In this document: piece by piece, positions 35,087-42,437 of the stretch
Layout of the letters: each line of letters opens with the position of its first letter
Position numbering within the stretch: position 1 is the stretch's first letter
NCBI GenBank assembly: GCA_964437215.1
Contig: CAYTFZ010000012.1
Location: forward strand, 1-45,846
DNA from: JAAYAN01 sp964437215
GTDB taxonomy: Bacteria; Bacteroidota; Ignavibacteria; Ignavibacteriales; Melioribacteraceae
Length of the DNA: 45,846 bases
Direction: 5' to 3'
Program-made: the position numbers and the translations under genes
The notes under the pieces: generated by a model
What the model saw: the letters and a program-made list of their open reading frames with translations, nothing else
The model's database searches: none
Told to the model about the DNA's origin: nothing

Positions 35087-35862
35087 ATGGCAGATTACGT
35101 ATTGAATGCTAACAAAAGAGCTCTTTCAACAAAAGGGGCTTTAACAACTTTACGCAAACAAGGTAAAGTTCCCGGGGTATATTATATTAAAGGTTCCGAT
35201 ACCATACCATTGGAAGTTAACGAAACAGCAATTAATGCTTTTGTATTCACTTCCGAAACTCATATTATAAAACTGAAAATTGAAGGCGAAAATGATGCTG
35301 ATTGCATTGTTAAAGATGTTCAATTTGATCCTGTAACAGATAAAGTTGTTCACTTCGATTTGCAAGGAATAAAAACGGATGAGTTAATGCAGGTTGAAAT
35401 TCCAGTTGTTATCAAAGGAAGTTCAGCAGGTGTTAAAGCTGGCGGAAAATTACAGTCCGACGTACACAAACTTGAAATATCGGTACTTCCTATTAACATA
35501 CCTGAACATATCGAAATAGATATAACAAATTTAAATATAGGCGATGCAATTCACGTTAAAGATTTGAANNNNNNNNNNNNNNNNNNNNNNNNNNNNNNNN
35601 NNNNNNNNNNNNNNNNNNNNNNNNNNNNNNNNNNNNNNNNNNNNNNNNNNNNNNNNNNNNNNNNNNNNAAATAGATATAACAAATTTAAATATAGGCGAT
35701 GCAATTCACGTTAAAGATTTGAAATTTGAAAAGTTCAAAATTCTTAACCGTCCTGATCTGACTGTAGCAGCAGTTGTTGCCCCTCGTGCCGAAGTTGAAG
35801 CTTCTGAAGAAGCTGCAAGTGCCGAACCAGAAGTAATTAAGAAAGGCAAGAAAGAAGAATAG
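35087..35862 (+). CDS. rplY: Ribosomal protein L25/CTC (interrupted by an assembly gap)
   Basis: 5S rRNA-binding ribosomal protein of the general-stress CTC type. The first 160 residues are read before a run of 100 Ns: N-terminal beta-barrel (LNANKRALSTKGALTTLRKQ, cited by key words LNANKR and RKQGKVPGVYY) and the C-terminal TL5-like domain (VVHFDLQGI, HVKDL). The sequence on both sides of the Ns is an identical 55 bp. Removing the Ns and one copy (155 bp) leaves one continuous frame of 206 residues ending in a Lys/Glu-rich tail and TAG at 35860-35862, a normal size. As written the frame is broken; I regard that as an assembly artefact, not a pseudogene. GGAG precedes the ATG. Confidence 0.93.
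35514..35723. repeat. 55-bp duplicated contig ends around N gap 1
   Basis: Positions 35514-35568 and 35669-35723 are identical, base for base, over 55 bp and abut the two edges of a 100-N run (35569-35668). This is the signature of two contigs overlapping by an assembler word length, joined with a default gap. Confidence 0.95.
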
Positions 35863-35880
35863 AAAGGAGACTTTTAATTT

Positions 35881-36486
35881 TTGCGTGCGGTTTTTGGAAT
35901 TGGAAATCCTGGTAGCAGGTATGCAGATACAAGGCACAATGCCGGATTTATAATTCTTGATAGTTTTGCAGAAAAAAAAAGTCTTGAATTCCGTTATAAA
36001 ACCGAAAATTATTATTATTGCAGAGGAGAACTAAACTCCTCTGTTTTTGTTTTAGCAAAACCTGTTACTTACGTAAACTTAAGCGGTGTTGCGGCGTTTG
36101 ATATTATTAATGAGTATAATATATTACCTGAAGATTTTCTGGTAGTATACGACGATATAAATCTTGAAACCGGCAGAATCAGATTAAGAAAATCTGGCGG
36201 CGATGGCGGGCATAACGGAATGAATTCTATAATTCAACATTTAAAGACCGATAACTTTCCACGGCTGCGTTTTGGAATCGGGAATAATTTTAAAGATGGC
36301 GAAATGCCTGACTATGTTCTTGGAGCATTTGATAAAAGTGAAAAGGAAAAAGTAGAAGAAAGTTTAAAGTACACCGATTTGATTATTGAGGAATTTATAA
36401 ATAGCGGTTATCAATCGGCAATAAATGTGTACAGCAGAATGATGAGCAAAAATAAACCGGACAGTGAAAAATTTAGAAATACTTAG
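35881..36486 (+). CDS. pth: Peptidyl-tRNA hydrolase
   Basis: Releases tRNAs from stalled peptidyl-tRNAs by cutting the ester bond. At 201 residues it has bacterial Pth length. The start motif is FGIGNPGSRYADTRHNAGF with Asn9 and the catalytic His19; then KPVTYVNLSG, VVYDDINLETGRIRLRKSG with the catalytic-site Asp, GGDGGHNGMNSI and FPRLRFGIG. The start is TTG at 35881 with GGAGA about 10 nt upstream; it puts the conserved N-terminus at the expected place, and no ATG does. It is 18 nt after rplY. Confidence 0.95.
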   Translation: MRAVFGIGNPGSRYADTRHNAGFIILDSFAEKKSLEFRYKTENYYYCRGELNSSVFVLAKPVTYVNLSGVAAFDIINEYNILPEDFLVVYDDINLETGRIRLRKSGGDGGHNGMNSIIQHLKTDNFPRLRFGIGNNFKDGEMPDYVLGAFDKSEKEKVEESLKYTDLIIEEFINSGYQSAINVYSRMMSKNKPDSEKFRNT

Positions 36487-36564
36487 TAATAAATGATTTC
36501 TTTTATAAGATTTAATAATTATATTTAAAAGCTATAAAATTTTAAATAAATTGTATTTTTTTAA

Positions 36565-36593
36565 CCCTGCTTCCTTTTAATAATAAAAGGGGG
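36565..36593 (+). promoter_or_regulatory. Hairpin in the rpsF leader, candidate ribosomal-protein control element
   Basis: Inner stem CCTTTTA (36573-36579) / TAAAAGG (36584-36590) with loop ATAA; outer CCC (36565-36567) pairs with GGG (36591-36593), leaving a one-sided bulge TGCTT. It lies 23 nt before the rpsF start. rpsF leaders often bind the S6:S18 pair for feedback control, but the known CCG bulge is not obvious here, so the role is only inferred. Confidence 0.4.
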
Positions 36594-36616
36594 CCATTAG
36601 ACCAAAGGGAGGTATA

Positions 36617-37018
36617 ATGAAAACTAACCACTATGAGAGCGTGGTAATTATTAATGCTGCTCTCGAAGAATCACAAATCGAAGAAACCATTTCTAAAGCA
36701 GAAGAAACCATCAAACTTAATGGAGGGGAACTTTCTGAAACTGAAAAATGGGGACGCAAGCGTTTAGCTTATCCTATTCAAAAAGCCAAAAGCGGATATT
36801 ATGCAATTTTCCGGTTCTCGGCACCAACCGATTTAATTTCGAAGCTCGAAAGGTTTTACAGACTGGATGAAAATATCATTCGTTATCTTACTGTTACACT
36901 TGATAAAGTTGCTCTTCAGTATATTGCAGATGCAAAATTACGCAAAGATTCTGATGTTGAGCAAATAGTGGAAACAGATAGTCCAAAAGAAGCTGAAACT
37001 CAAGAAGCTGCTGAATAA
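36617..37018 (+). CDS. rpsF: Ribosomal protein S6
   Basis: Small-subunit platform protein that binds S18 and 16S rRNA. It is 133 residues: the ferredoxin-like core (YESVVIINAALEE ... GRKRLAYPIQKAKSGYYAIFRF, cited by key words RKRLAYPI and SGYY, and RLDENIIRYLTV) plus a Glu-rich C-terminal extension, as in several phyla. AGGGAGG is upstream of the ATG. It is first in the conserved rpsF-ssb-rpsR-rplI operon. Confidence 0.97.
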   Translation: MKTNHYESVVIINAALEESQIEETISKAEETIKLNGGELSETEKWGRKRLAYPIQKAKSGYYAIFRFSAPTDLISKLERFYRLDENIIRYLTVTLDKVALQYIADAKLRKDSDVEQIVETDSPKEAETQEAAE

Positions 37019-37046
37019 TATTTTTTAGACCAGATGGAGGAATTCT

Positions 37047-37511
37047 ATGGCCGATTTGAAAATGCCCGAATTAAATCATGTTGTTGTAGCCGGTAATTTA
37101 ACTAAAGATCCGATTTTTAGAGAAACTTCGAATAAAACTCCTGTTGTAAATTTTTCAATTGCAGCAAACCGAAGATATAAAGACAGCGCGAATCAATGGC
37201 AGGAAGATGTTTGCTATGTTGGTGTTGTAGCTTGGAATAAGCTTGCAGAAAGTTGCAGAGAACGATTAAAAAAAGGAAGTGCAGTTCTTATAGACGGAGA
37301 ACTTCAAAGCAGAAGCTGGAAAACAGAAGAGGGTCATAACCGAACAATCGTTGAAATTAAAGCAAAAAGAATTCAATTCTTAAACAAGTTTAATAAAAAT
37401 AACTCCGATTCGGATGATGTAAGCGTATTTGAAGAAAACGACGAAGCAGAATATGAGGATAATGCGTTCGATAAGTTTCTTACAGATGAAGAATCGGATT
37501 TGATAAAATAG
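37047..37511 (+). CDS. ssb: Single-stranded DNA-binding protein (non-canonical C-terminus)
   Basis: Binds single-stranded DNA in replication, repair and recombination. The OB-fold (about 5-112) is typical: LNHVVVAGNLTKDP, VVNFSIAANRRYKD, FFGVV-like VCYVGVVAWNKLAE, LKKGSAVLIDGELQSRSW and IVEIKAKRIQFL. The acidic tail (SDSDDVSVFEENDEAEYED) is present, but the protein ends EESDLIK rather than the usual DDDIPF-type tip that recruits repair proteins. Both the frame and the TAG at 37509-37511 read cleanly. It lies between rpsF and rpsR, the usual place for the housekeeping copy. GAGG precedes the ATG. Confidence 0.95.
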   Translation: MADLKMPELNHVVVAGNLTKDPIFRETSNKTPVVNFSIAANRRYKDSANQWQEDVCYVGVVAWNKLAESCRERLKKGSAVLIDGELQSRSWKTEEGHNRTIVEIKAKRIQFLNKFNKNNSDSDDVSVFEENDEAEYEDNAFDKFLTDEESDLIK

Positions 37512-37522
37512 GAGATTAAAAA

Positions 37523-37732
37523 ATGAAAAATAAAAAAGCCAGAAGAGTAATAGATGGCTATATCGATTACAAAGATGTTAAGATGCTGCAAAAATTCATT
37601 ACCGATCAAGGTAAAATTATTCCAAGAAGAATTACAGGTTTAAGCGCAAAACAGCACCGCGAACTTGTTATTGCTATCAAAAGAGCCAGACAGATAGCTA
37701 TTATGCCATTTGTATCTGAAGCAATTAAATAA
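37523..37732 (+). CDS. rpsR: Ribosomal protein S18
   Basis: Small-subunit protein that pairs with S6. It is 69 residues, with YIDYKDVKMLQKFITDQGKI, cited by DYKDVKML and ITDQGKI, and the diagnostic IIPRRITGLSAKQHRELV, RARQIAIMPF. The N-terminal zinc-type Cys pair seen in some S18 proteins is absent. It starts 11 nt after ssb with a GGAGAT site and is 14 nt before rplI. Confidence 0.97.
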   Translation: MKNKKARRVIDGYIDYKDVKMLQKFITDQGKIIPRRITGLSAKQHRELVIAIKRARQIAIMPFVSEAIK

Positions 37733-37746
37733 GGAGTGATAAGAAT

Positions 37747-38190
37747 ATGAAAGTTATATTGAGAAAGAATTTTGAACAATTAGGAAAAATTGGTGACATT
37801 GTTGATGTTAAAGACGGATTTGCGAATAATTTCCTGATTCCGAGAGCTATTGCATTTATAGCTACAGAAGGTAACACACGCGCTCTTGAAGAAGAAAAAA
37901 AACAAATGGCTAAAAAATTAGCTAAAGAATTAAATGATGCAAAAAGTTTAGCATCCGAACTTGAGAAAGTATCAGTTACAATCAATGTTAAAGTTGGCGA
38001 AGAAGATAAGCTTTTCGGTACGGTAACTTCACAAATGGTTTCCGATGCATTAAAAGAAAAGGGTTATGATCTTGATAAACGCAAGATTGACATAACTGAA
38101 CCTATAAAAGCTCTTGGTATTTATAATGTGAATATCAAATTGCACCCCGATGTTTCGGCAGTTGTAAAAACTTGGGTTGTTAGAGAATAA
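37747..38190 (+). CDS. rplI: Ribosomal protein L9
   Basis: Large-subunit protein with two globular domains joined by a long helix, 147 residues. The N-terminal rRNA-binding domain is MKVILRKNFEQLGKIGDIVDVKDGFANNFLIPR, cited by LGKIGDIVDVKDG and NFLIPR. A Lys/Glu connecting helix (about 42-75) and the C-terminal domain (FGTVTSQMVSDAL, VNIKLHPDVSA) follow. AGGAGTGAT precedes the ATG. It is the last gene of the S6 operon, closed by a terminator. Confidence 0.97.
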   Translation: MKVILRKNFEQLGKIGDIVDVKDGFANNFLIPRAIAFIATEGNTRALEEEKKQMAKKLAKELNDAKSLASELEKVSVTINVKVGEEDKLFGTVTSQMVSDALKEKGYDLDKRKIDITEPIKALGIYNVNIKLHPDVSAVVKTWVVRE

Positions 38191-38194
38191 ATTT

Positions 38195-38217
38195 AAGCCG
38201 GATTAAACCGGCTTTTT
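38195..38217 (+). terminator. Intrinsic terminator after rplI
   Basis: AAGCCGG (38195-38201), loop ATTAAA, CCGGCTT (38208-38214), then TTT and T-rich sequence. It ends the rpsF-rplI operon. Confidence 0.9.
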
Positions 38218-38292
38218 ATTTCTATTTGAAAATTTTCGGATTTTCTGAATAACTAAATAATGTATTCCATTAACTAAATTAGAAGCAAGTCC

Positions 38293-41200
38293 ATGAAAGA
38301 AGTAAGATTTAGAATATTTATAATTGCGCTTATAGTTCTTGGCGGATTATGGGCTTTATACCCTACATATCAGGATTATCAAAACACAAAAGAACTTAAA
38401 AAAATAGTTGCCGCAGCAGAAGACAGTATTAAAAAAGCTAATCCTGAAATAAATGAGAGAGAATTACAGGATAATATAAACAGGATTGAAGATAACTTTC
38501 TTGTTGGTAACGAAAGTGTAAGAGAAGCCAGAGATAAAAGGATTAAACTTGGTCTCGATCTTCAAGGCGGTATGTATCTTGTTCTAGAAGTAAATACTAC
38601 GAAACTTTTGGAAAAATTAGCAAAACAGCCTGATGAAGTTTATAACAAGCTTTTAGATGAAGCTGATGCAGAAGCAAGACAAGGTACCGAAAATGTATTT
38701 TCTATTCTTGCACGCAAATTGCAGGAAAACAATATAAGATTAAGCCGGTATTTTGGAAATATCACCCAGGAAGATTCTGAAATTATTTCTGAAATTGAAG
38801 AACAAGAATCGGATGCTGTAAGCCGTGCTATGGAAATTATCCGAAACAGAGTTGATCAGTACGGAGTTTCGGAACCGATTATTCAAAAGCAAGGTTCACG
38901 TCGTGTTGTTGTTCAGCTTCCAGGTGTTTCCAAAGAAGAAGAAGCAAAAAGACTTTTACAGGGAAGAGCTCTTCTTGAATTTAAACTTGTTAAAGATCCT
39001 GAATTTACTTTCCCGGTTGTTGATATGATCAACCAGGCATTGTTAAGTAAAGATTCCACTAAACAAATTGCAGATTCGCTTTTGGCTAATTTACCTGAAG
39101 ATCAAAGAATTAAAGCAATTCAGGAAAAGTATCCTTTCTTCTTTTATACAGGAATTGATAGAAGAAACGGAATTGCTGACGGATTTGTACTTGAACGTAA
39201 TAAAGAAATTGTAGAAAATTTACTTAAAAAAACGGAAGTTCAAAAAGTTATACCTGAAAATGTAGAGTTTGTTTTCAGCGCAAAAGCTGATAGAAAAGGA
39301 GCAGAAGGACAATCTGCATATACTTTATATCTTGTAAATAAGGTACCAGAACTCACAGGCGGAGTTGTAGTAGACGCACAGGCAACTCGCGACCCTGGAA
39401 CAGGCGAACCGGTTGTATCGATGCAGATGAACTCAGAAGGAGCCTTGGAATGGGCTAGAATTACGGGAGCAAATGTTCAAAAGAGATGCGCTGTGATTCT
39501 TGACGGGAAAGTATATACTGCTCCGGTTATAAATGAGAAAATACCTTCCGGAAGTTCTCAGATATCAGGAAGTGATTCTTTTGAAGAAGCCAAACTTTTG
39601 CAGATTGTATTGAAAGCAGGTGCACTTCCTGCTCCAGTTGATATTATAGAAGAAAGAACTGTCGGTCCATCATTAGGCGAAGACTCTATCAGATCGGGAC
39701 TTAATGCTTCTTGGATAGGATTTTTACTTATAGCAATATTTATGATATTTTATTACAAATTATCAGGTGCTGTTGCAGATATATCGCTTATCTTTAACGT
39801 GATTTTTTTGATGGCGATTTTATCATTATTTAATGCAACACTTACTTTGCCGGGTATTGCTGGTATTATTCTTACAATTGGAATGGCGGTAGATGCAAAC
39901 GTACTTATTTACGAAAGAATTTATGAAGAATATTCAACAGGAAAAACACTTAAAGCGGCAGTTGATAGTGGATTTAAGAATTCCTATTCAGCCATTTTAG
40001 ACAGCCAATTGACTACATTAGTGATGGGAATTATTCTTTACAATTTCGGAAGCGGTCCTATTCAAGGTTTTGCTTTAACACTTATCATTGGTATTGTTAC
40101 ATCTTTATTCGGTGCATTTTTATTCACGAAAGTTTTATTCGAGATAATCGTGGTAAAAGGATGGAATATTTCAATAGGAAATAGAAAGGGCTGGCTGGAT
40201 TCTATCAATTTCGATTGGATTGCTAACAGAAAATATTTCTATATTGTTTCCGGTTGCTTAGTCTTAATTTCGATTATCAGTTTTTCAATCCGCGGATTAG
40301 AACTTGGTGTTGACTTCTTAGGCGGATCTGAAATAGGTATTAAATTCGAAAAACCTGTAGACATTACTAATATCAGAACAAATGTTGGAGAATTAGGATT
40401 AAAAAATGCCGAGGTTAAATCTTTTGGAGGAGACGATGGAGTTTTAATTAAAACAGAACTTCAGGAAATTCCAAAGGATATTTATCCAAAAGTGCTTTTA
40501 TCTATTGAAAAAGCAATTAAAAAAGTAGATCCTCAATCTAATCCTGCTATTGTTGATTCAACAGGCAACTCGGTTACTTATGAATTTGAATCTTTTGAAG
40601 AAGCCCAGCATATGGCAAACAAACTTTTCCAAGACGGTTTTCAATCAGCGCTTGTTTCGTTAGAAAACGACAATAAGCTTGTCCAGATAAGAGTTGGAAT
40701 TGCCGACTGGATAAAGGAAAATCTGCGTAAAATGTACAAGGATAATAAATTTAAAATTATCAAAGAAGAAAAAGTTGGTGCGCAAATAGGAAGTGAATTA
40801 AAGCAAGATGCGTTACTTTCTATCCTTTTCGGTTTAATTGCGATAATGCTATATATGGGTTTTCGGTTTAAATTCGTTTTTGGGTTTGGTGCCATTGTTT
40901 CATTGTTCCACGATGTAGTTATTACACTCGGAGTATTTTCATTGTTCTATGGTGTTTTCCCTGCACTTAATCTGGAAATATCTATTACAGTTATTGCAGC
41001 ATTGCTGACATTAATAGGTTATTCTGTTAACGACTCTGTGGTTATTTTTGACCGTATCAGAGAAAACTTTACAATTCATAAAACAGCTGCATTAGAAGAA
41101 AATATTAACAAGGCTAATAACAGAACAATAAGAAGAACTCTCGTAACAGGAATTGGTACTATTTTAGCAATTGTTGCTCTTTTAGTTGGAGGCGGTGATG

Positions 41201-41322
41201 TGTTAAGAGGATTTTCATTTACTCTGTTGCTTGGCATTGTAATAGGAACATATTCATCTTTCTTATCTAGCCAGATAGTATACGATTACACCGTTAAAAT
41301 GAAAAAGAAGATGGATTTTTAG
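38293..41322 (+). CDS. secDF: Fused protein-export protein SecDF
   Basis: Proton-driven Sec accessory that pulls exported proteins across the inner membrane. It is 1,009 residues in one chain. SecD part (about 1-640): first helix, LGLDLQGGMYLVLEV, a large periplasmic domain with IIRNRVDQYGVSEPIIQKQG (key words RNRVDQYGV), LTGGVVVDAQAT, and the membrane core GMAVDANVLIYERIYEE. SecF part (about 670-1009): GVDFLGGSEIGIKF, EEKVGAQIGSEL, GYSVNDSVVIFDRIRENF. Fusion is usual in Bacteroidetes and some Gram-positives. The long insert of charged helix near residues 30-75 is typical of this group. It is a single gene with its own terminator. Confidence 0.97.
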   Translation: MKEVRFRIFIIALIVLGGLWALYPTYQDYQNTKELKKIVAAAEDSIKKANPEINERELQDNINRIEDNFLVGNESVREARDKRIKLGLDLQGGMYLVLEVNTTKLLEKLAKQPDEVYNKLLDEADAEARQGTENVFSILARKLQENNIRLSRYFGNITQEDSEIISEIEEQESDAVSRAMEIIRNRVDQYGVSEPIIQKQGSRRVVVQLPGVSKEEEAKRLLQGRALLEFKLVKDPEFTFPVVDMINQALLSKDSTKQIADSLLANLPEDQRIKAIQEKYPFFFYTGIDRRNGIADGFVLERNKEIVENLLKKTEVQKVIPENVEFVFSAKADRKGAEGQSAYTLYLVNKVPELTGGVVVDAQATRDPGTGEPVVSMQMNSEGALEWARITGANVQKRCAVILDGKVYTAPVINEKIPSGSSQISGSDSFEEAKLLQIVLKAGALPAPVDIIEERTVGPSLGEDSIRSGLNASWIGFLLIAIFMIFYYKLSGAVADISLIFNVIFLMAILSLFNATLTLPGIAGIILTIGMAVDANVLIYERIYEEYSTGKTLKAAVDSGFKNSYSAILDSQLTTLVMGIILYNFGSGPIQGFALTLIIGIVTSLFGAFLFTKVLFEIIVVKGWNISIGNRKGWLDSINFDWIANRKYFYIVSGCLVLISIISFSIRGLELGVDFLGGSEIGIKFEKPVDITNIRTNVGELGLKNAEVKSFGGDDGVLIKTELQEIPKDIYPKVLLSIEKAIKKVDPQSNPAIVDSTGNSVTYEFESFEEAQHMANKLFQDGFQSALVSLENDNKLVQIRVGIADWIKENLRKMYKDNKFKIIKEEKVGAQIGSELKQDALLSILFGLIAIMLYMGFRFKFVFGFGAIVSLFHDVVITLGVFSLFYGVFPALNLEISITVIAALLTLIGYSVNDSVVIFDRIRENFTIHKTAALEENINKANNRTIRRTLVTGIGTILAIVALLVGGGDVLRGFSFTLLLGIVIGTYSSFLSSQIVYDYTVKMKKKMDF

Positions 41323-41351
41323 GATTAAATCTAAAACTATTTTAATTTTAG

Positions 41352-41375
41352 CCCTCTCATTAAGAGAGGGTTTTT
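41352..41375 (+). terminator. Intrinsic terminator after secDF
   Basis: CCCTCTC (41352-41358), loop ATTAA, GAGAGGG (41364-41370), then TTTTT. It lies 30 nt after the secDF stop. Confidence 0.92.
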
Positions 41376-41478
41376 AATTTTAAATAGCATCAATAATTAT
41401 GTATTTATGTTTCGGAATATATATTACTTTTTATAATAATTATTTTGGGTTAAATTTAGCATAAAAAAATAGAAAATT

Positions 41479-42423
41479 ATGAATATCAGAAAAGCTGTAA
41501 TAACTGCCGCAGCAAGGGGACAAAGATTGTATCCTGTTGCCGATACAGTTCAAAAAGCAATGCTCCCTATTGTTGATCCTAACGGTATTAATAAACCTGT
41601 AATTCAAATTATTGCCGAAGAGGCATTTCTAAGCGGAATAGAGGAAATTTGCATCGTTTGCGCTCCAGGAGATGATAAACGATATATTGAAAGTTTCAGA
41701 ACCCTGCAAACTTCGATGCTTAAAGCATATAAAAACAGCGAATGGGCAGAAAAGCAAGCCGCCGATATTAAAAATCTGCTGGATAGAATGAGTTTTACAG
41801 TCCAGCAGGAACCAAAAGGTTACGGAAATGCAGTATATCAAGCGAAAAAATTTATTAATGGCGAACCTTTTCTTCTGTTATTAGGCGATTATCTTTATGT
41901 ATCCAATTTACAGGAAAAGAGATGCGCACAGCAGTTGATAGAGCTTGCAGTGAAAGAAAACTGTTCGGCATCCGCGGTTAACCCTACAATAGAGCATTTA
42001 ATTAGCAAATATGGAACTGTTACTGGAAAAGCCCTTAAAAATTATAAAGGCGTTTATCAAATAGAAAAAATTGCCGAAAAACCTTCGGTAAGTTTTGCAG
42101 AGCTTGAACTTCAGACACCCGGACTGAAAAACGGCTATTATCTATGTTTTTTTGGTATGCACATTTTTAAGCCCGTGCTTTTTGATATGCTTGAAAACTA
42201 TATGGATAAAAATCCCGGCGAAAATGTTTTACTTACTCCTATTCAGGAACAACTGGCAAACGAAGATAAATATCTGGCGCTGGAAATGAAAGGGAACAGA
42301 TACGATATGAGCAAAAAATACGGATTGATGAAAGCTCAGATTGCGCTCGGCCTTTCAGGAAAAACCCGCGAAGAAATTATGGAAATTATGATTAATCTAT
42401 TGGCAGAATCTTCAAGAATTTAA
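41479..42423 (+). CDS. GalU-like nucleotidyltransferase with altered nucleotide loop
   Basis: Relative of UTP--glucose-1-phosphate uridylyltransferase, 314 residues. The frame of the family is clear: start RKAVITAAARGQRLYP, KAMLPIVD with Lys26, IIAEEAFLSGIEEICIV, EPKGYGNAVYQAK, LLLLGDYLY, EKIAEKPS and GNRYDMSKKYGLMKAQIA. But the usual nucleotide loop PAAGxGTRxLP reads TAAARGQRLYP (residues 9-19), losing one Gly and the Thr, and GLGHAV reads GYGNAV. It may be an active enzyme for another sugar, or a regulatory or partner subunit. It is 14 nt before the giant kinase/pyrophosphorylase gene and surely in the same operon. Confidence 0.8.
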   Translation: MNIRKAVITAAARGQRLYPVADTVQKAMLPIVDPNGINKPVIQIIAEEAFLSGIEEICIVCAPGDDKRYIESFRTLQTSMLKAYKNSEWAEKQAADIKNLLDRMSFTVQQEPKGYGNAVYQAKKFINGEPFLLLLGDYLYVSNLQEKRCAQQLIELAVKENCSASAVNPTIEHLISKYGTVTGKALKNYKGVYQIEKIAEKPSVSFAELELQTPGLKNGYYLCFFGMHIFKPVLFDMLENYMDKNPGENVLLTPIQEQLANEDKYLALEMKGNRYDMSKKYGLMKAQIALGLSGKTREEIMEIMINLLAESSRI

Positions 42424-42437
42424 GGCATATTTATAAA

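Noticed and set aside
35087..35862. rplY as a frameshifted pseudogene
   Set aside because: The break coincides exactly with the N run and duplicated 55-bp flanks; collapsing them restores a normal L25 frame.
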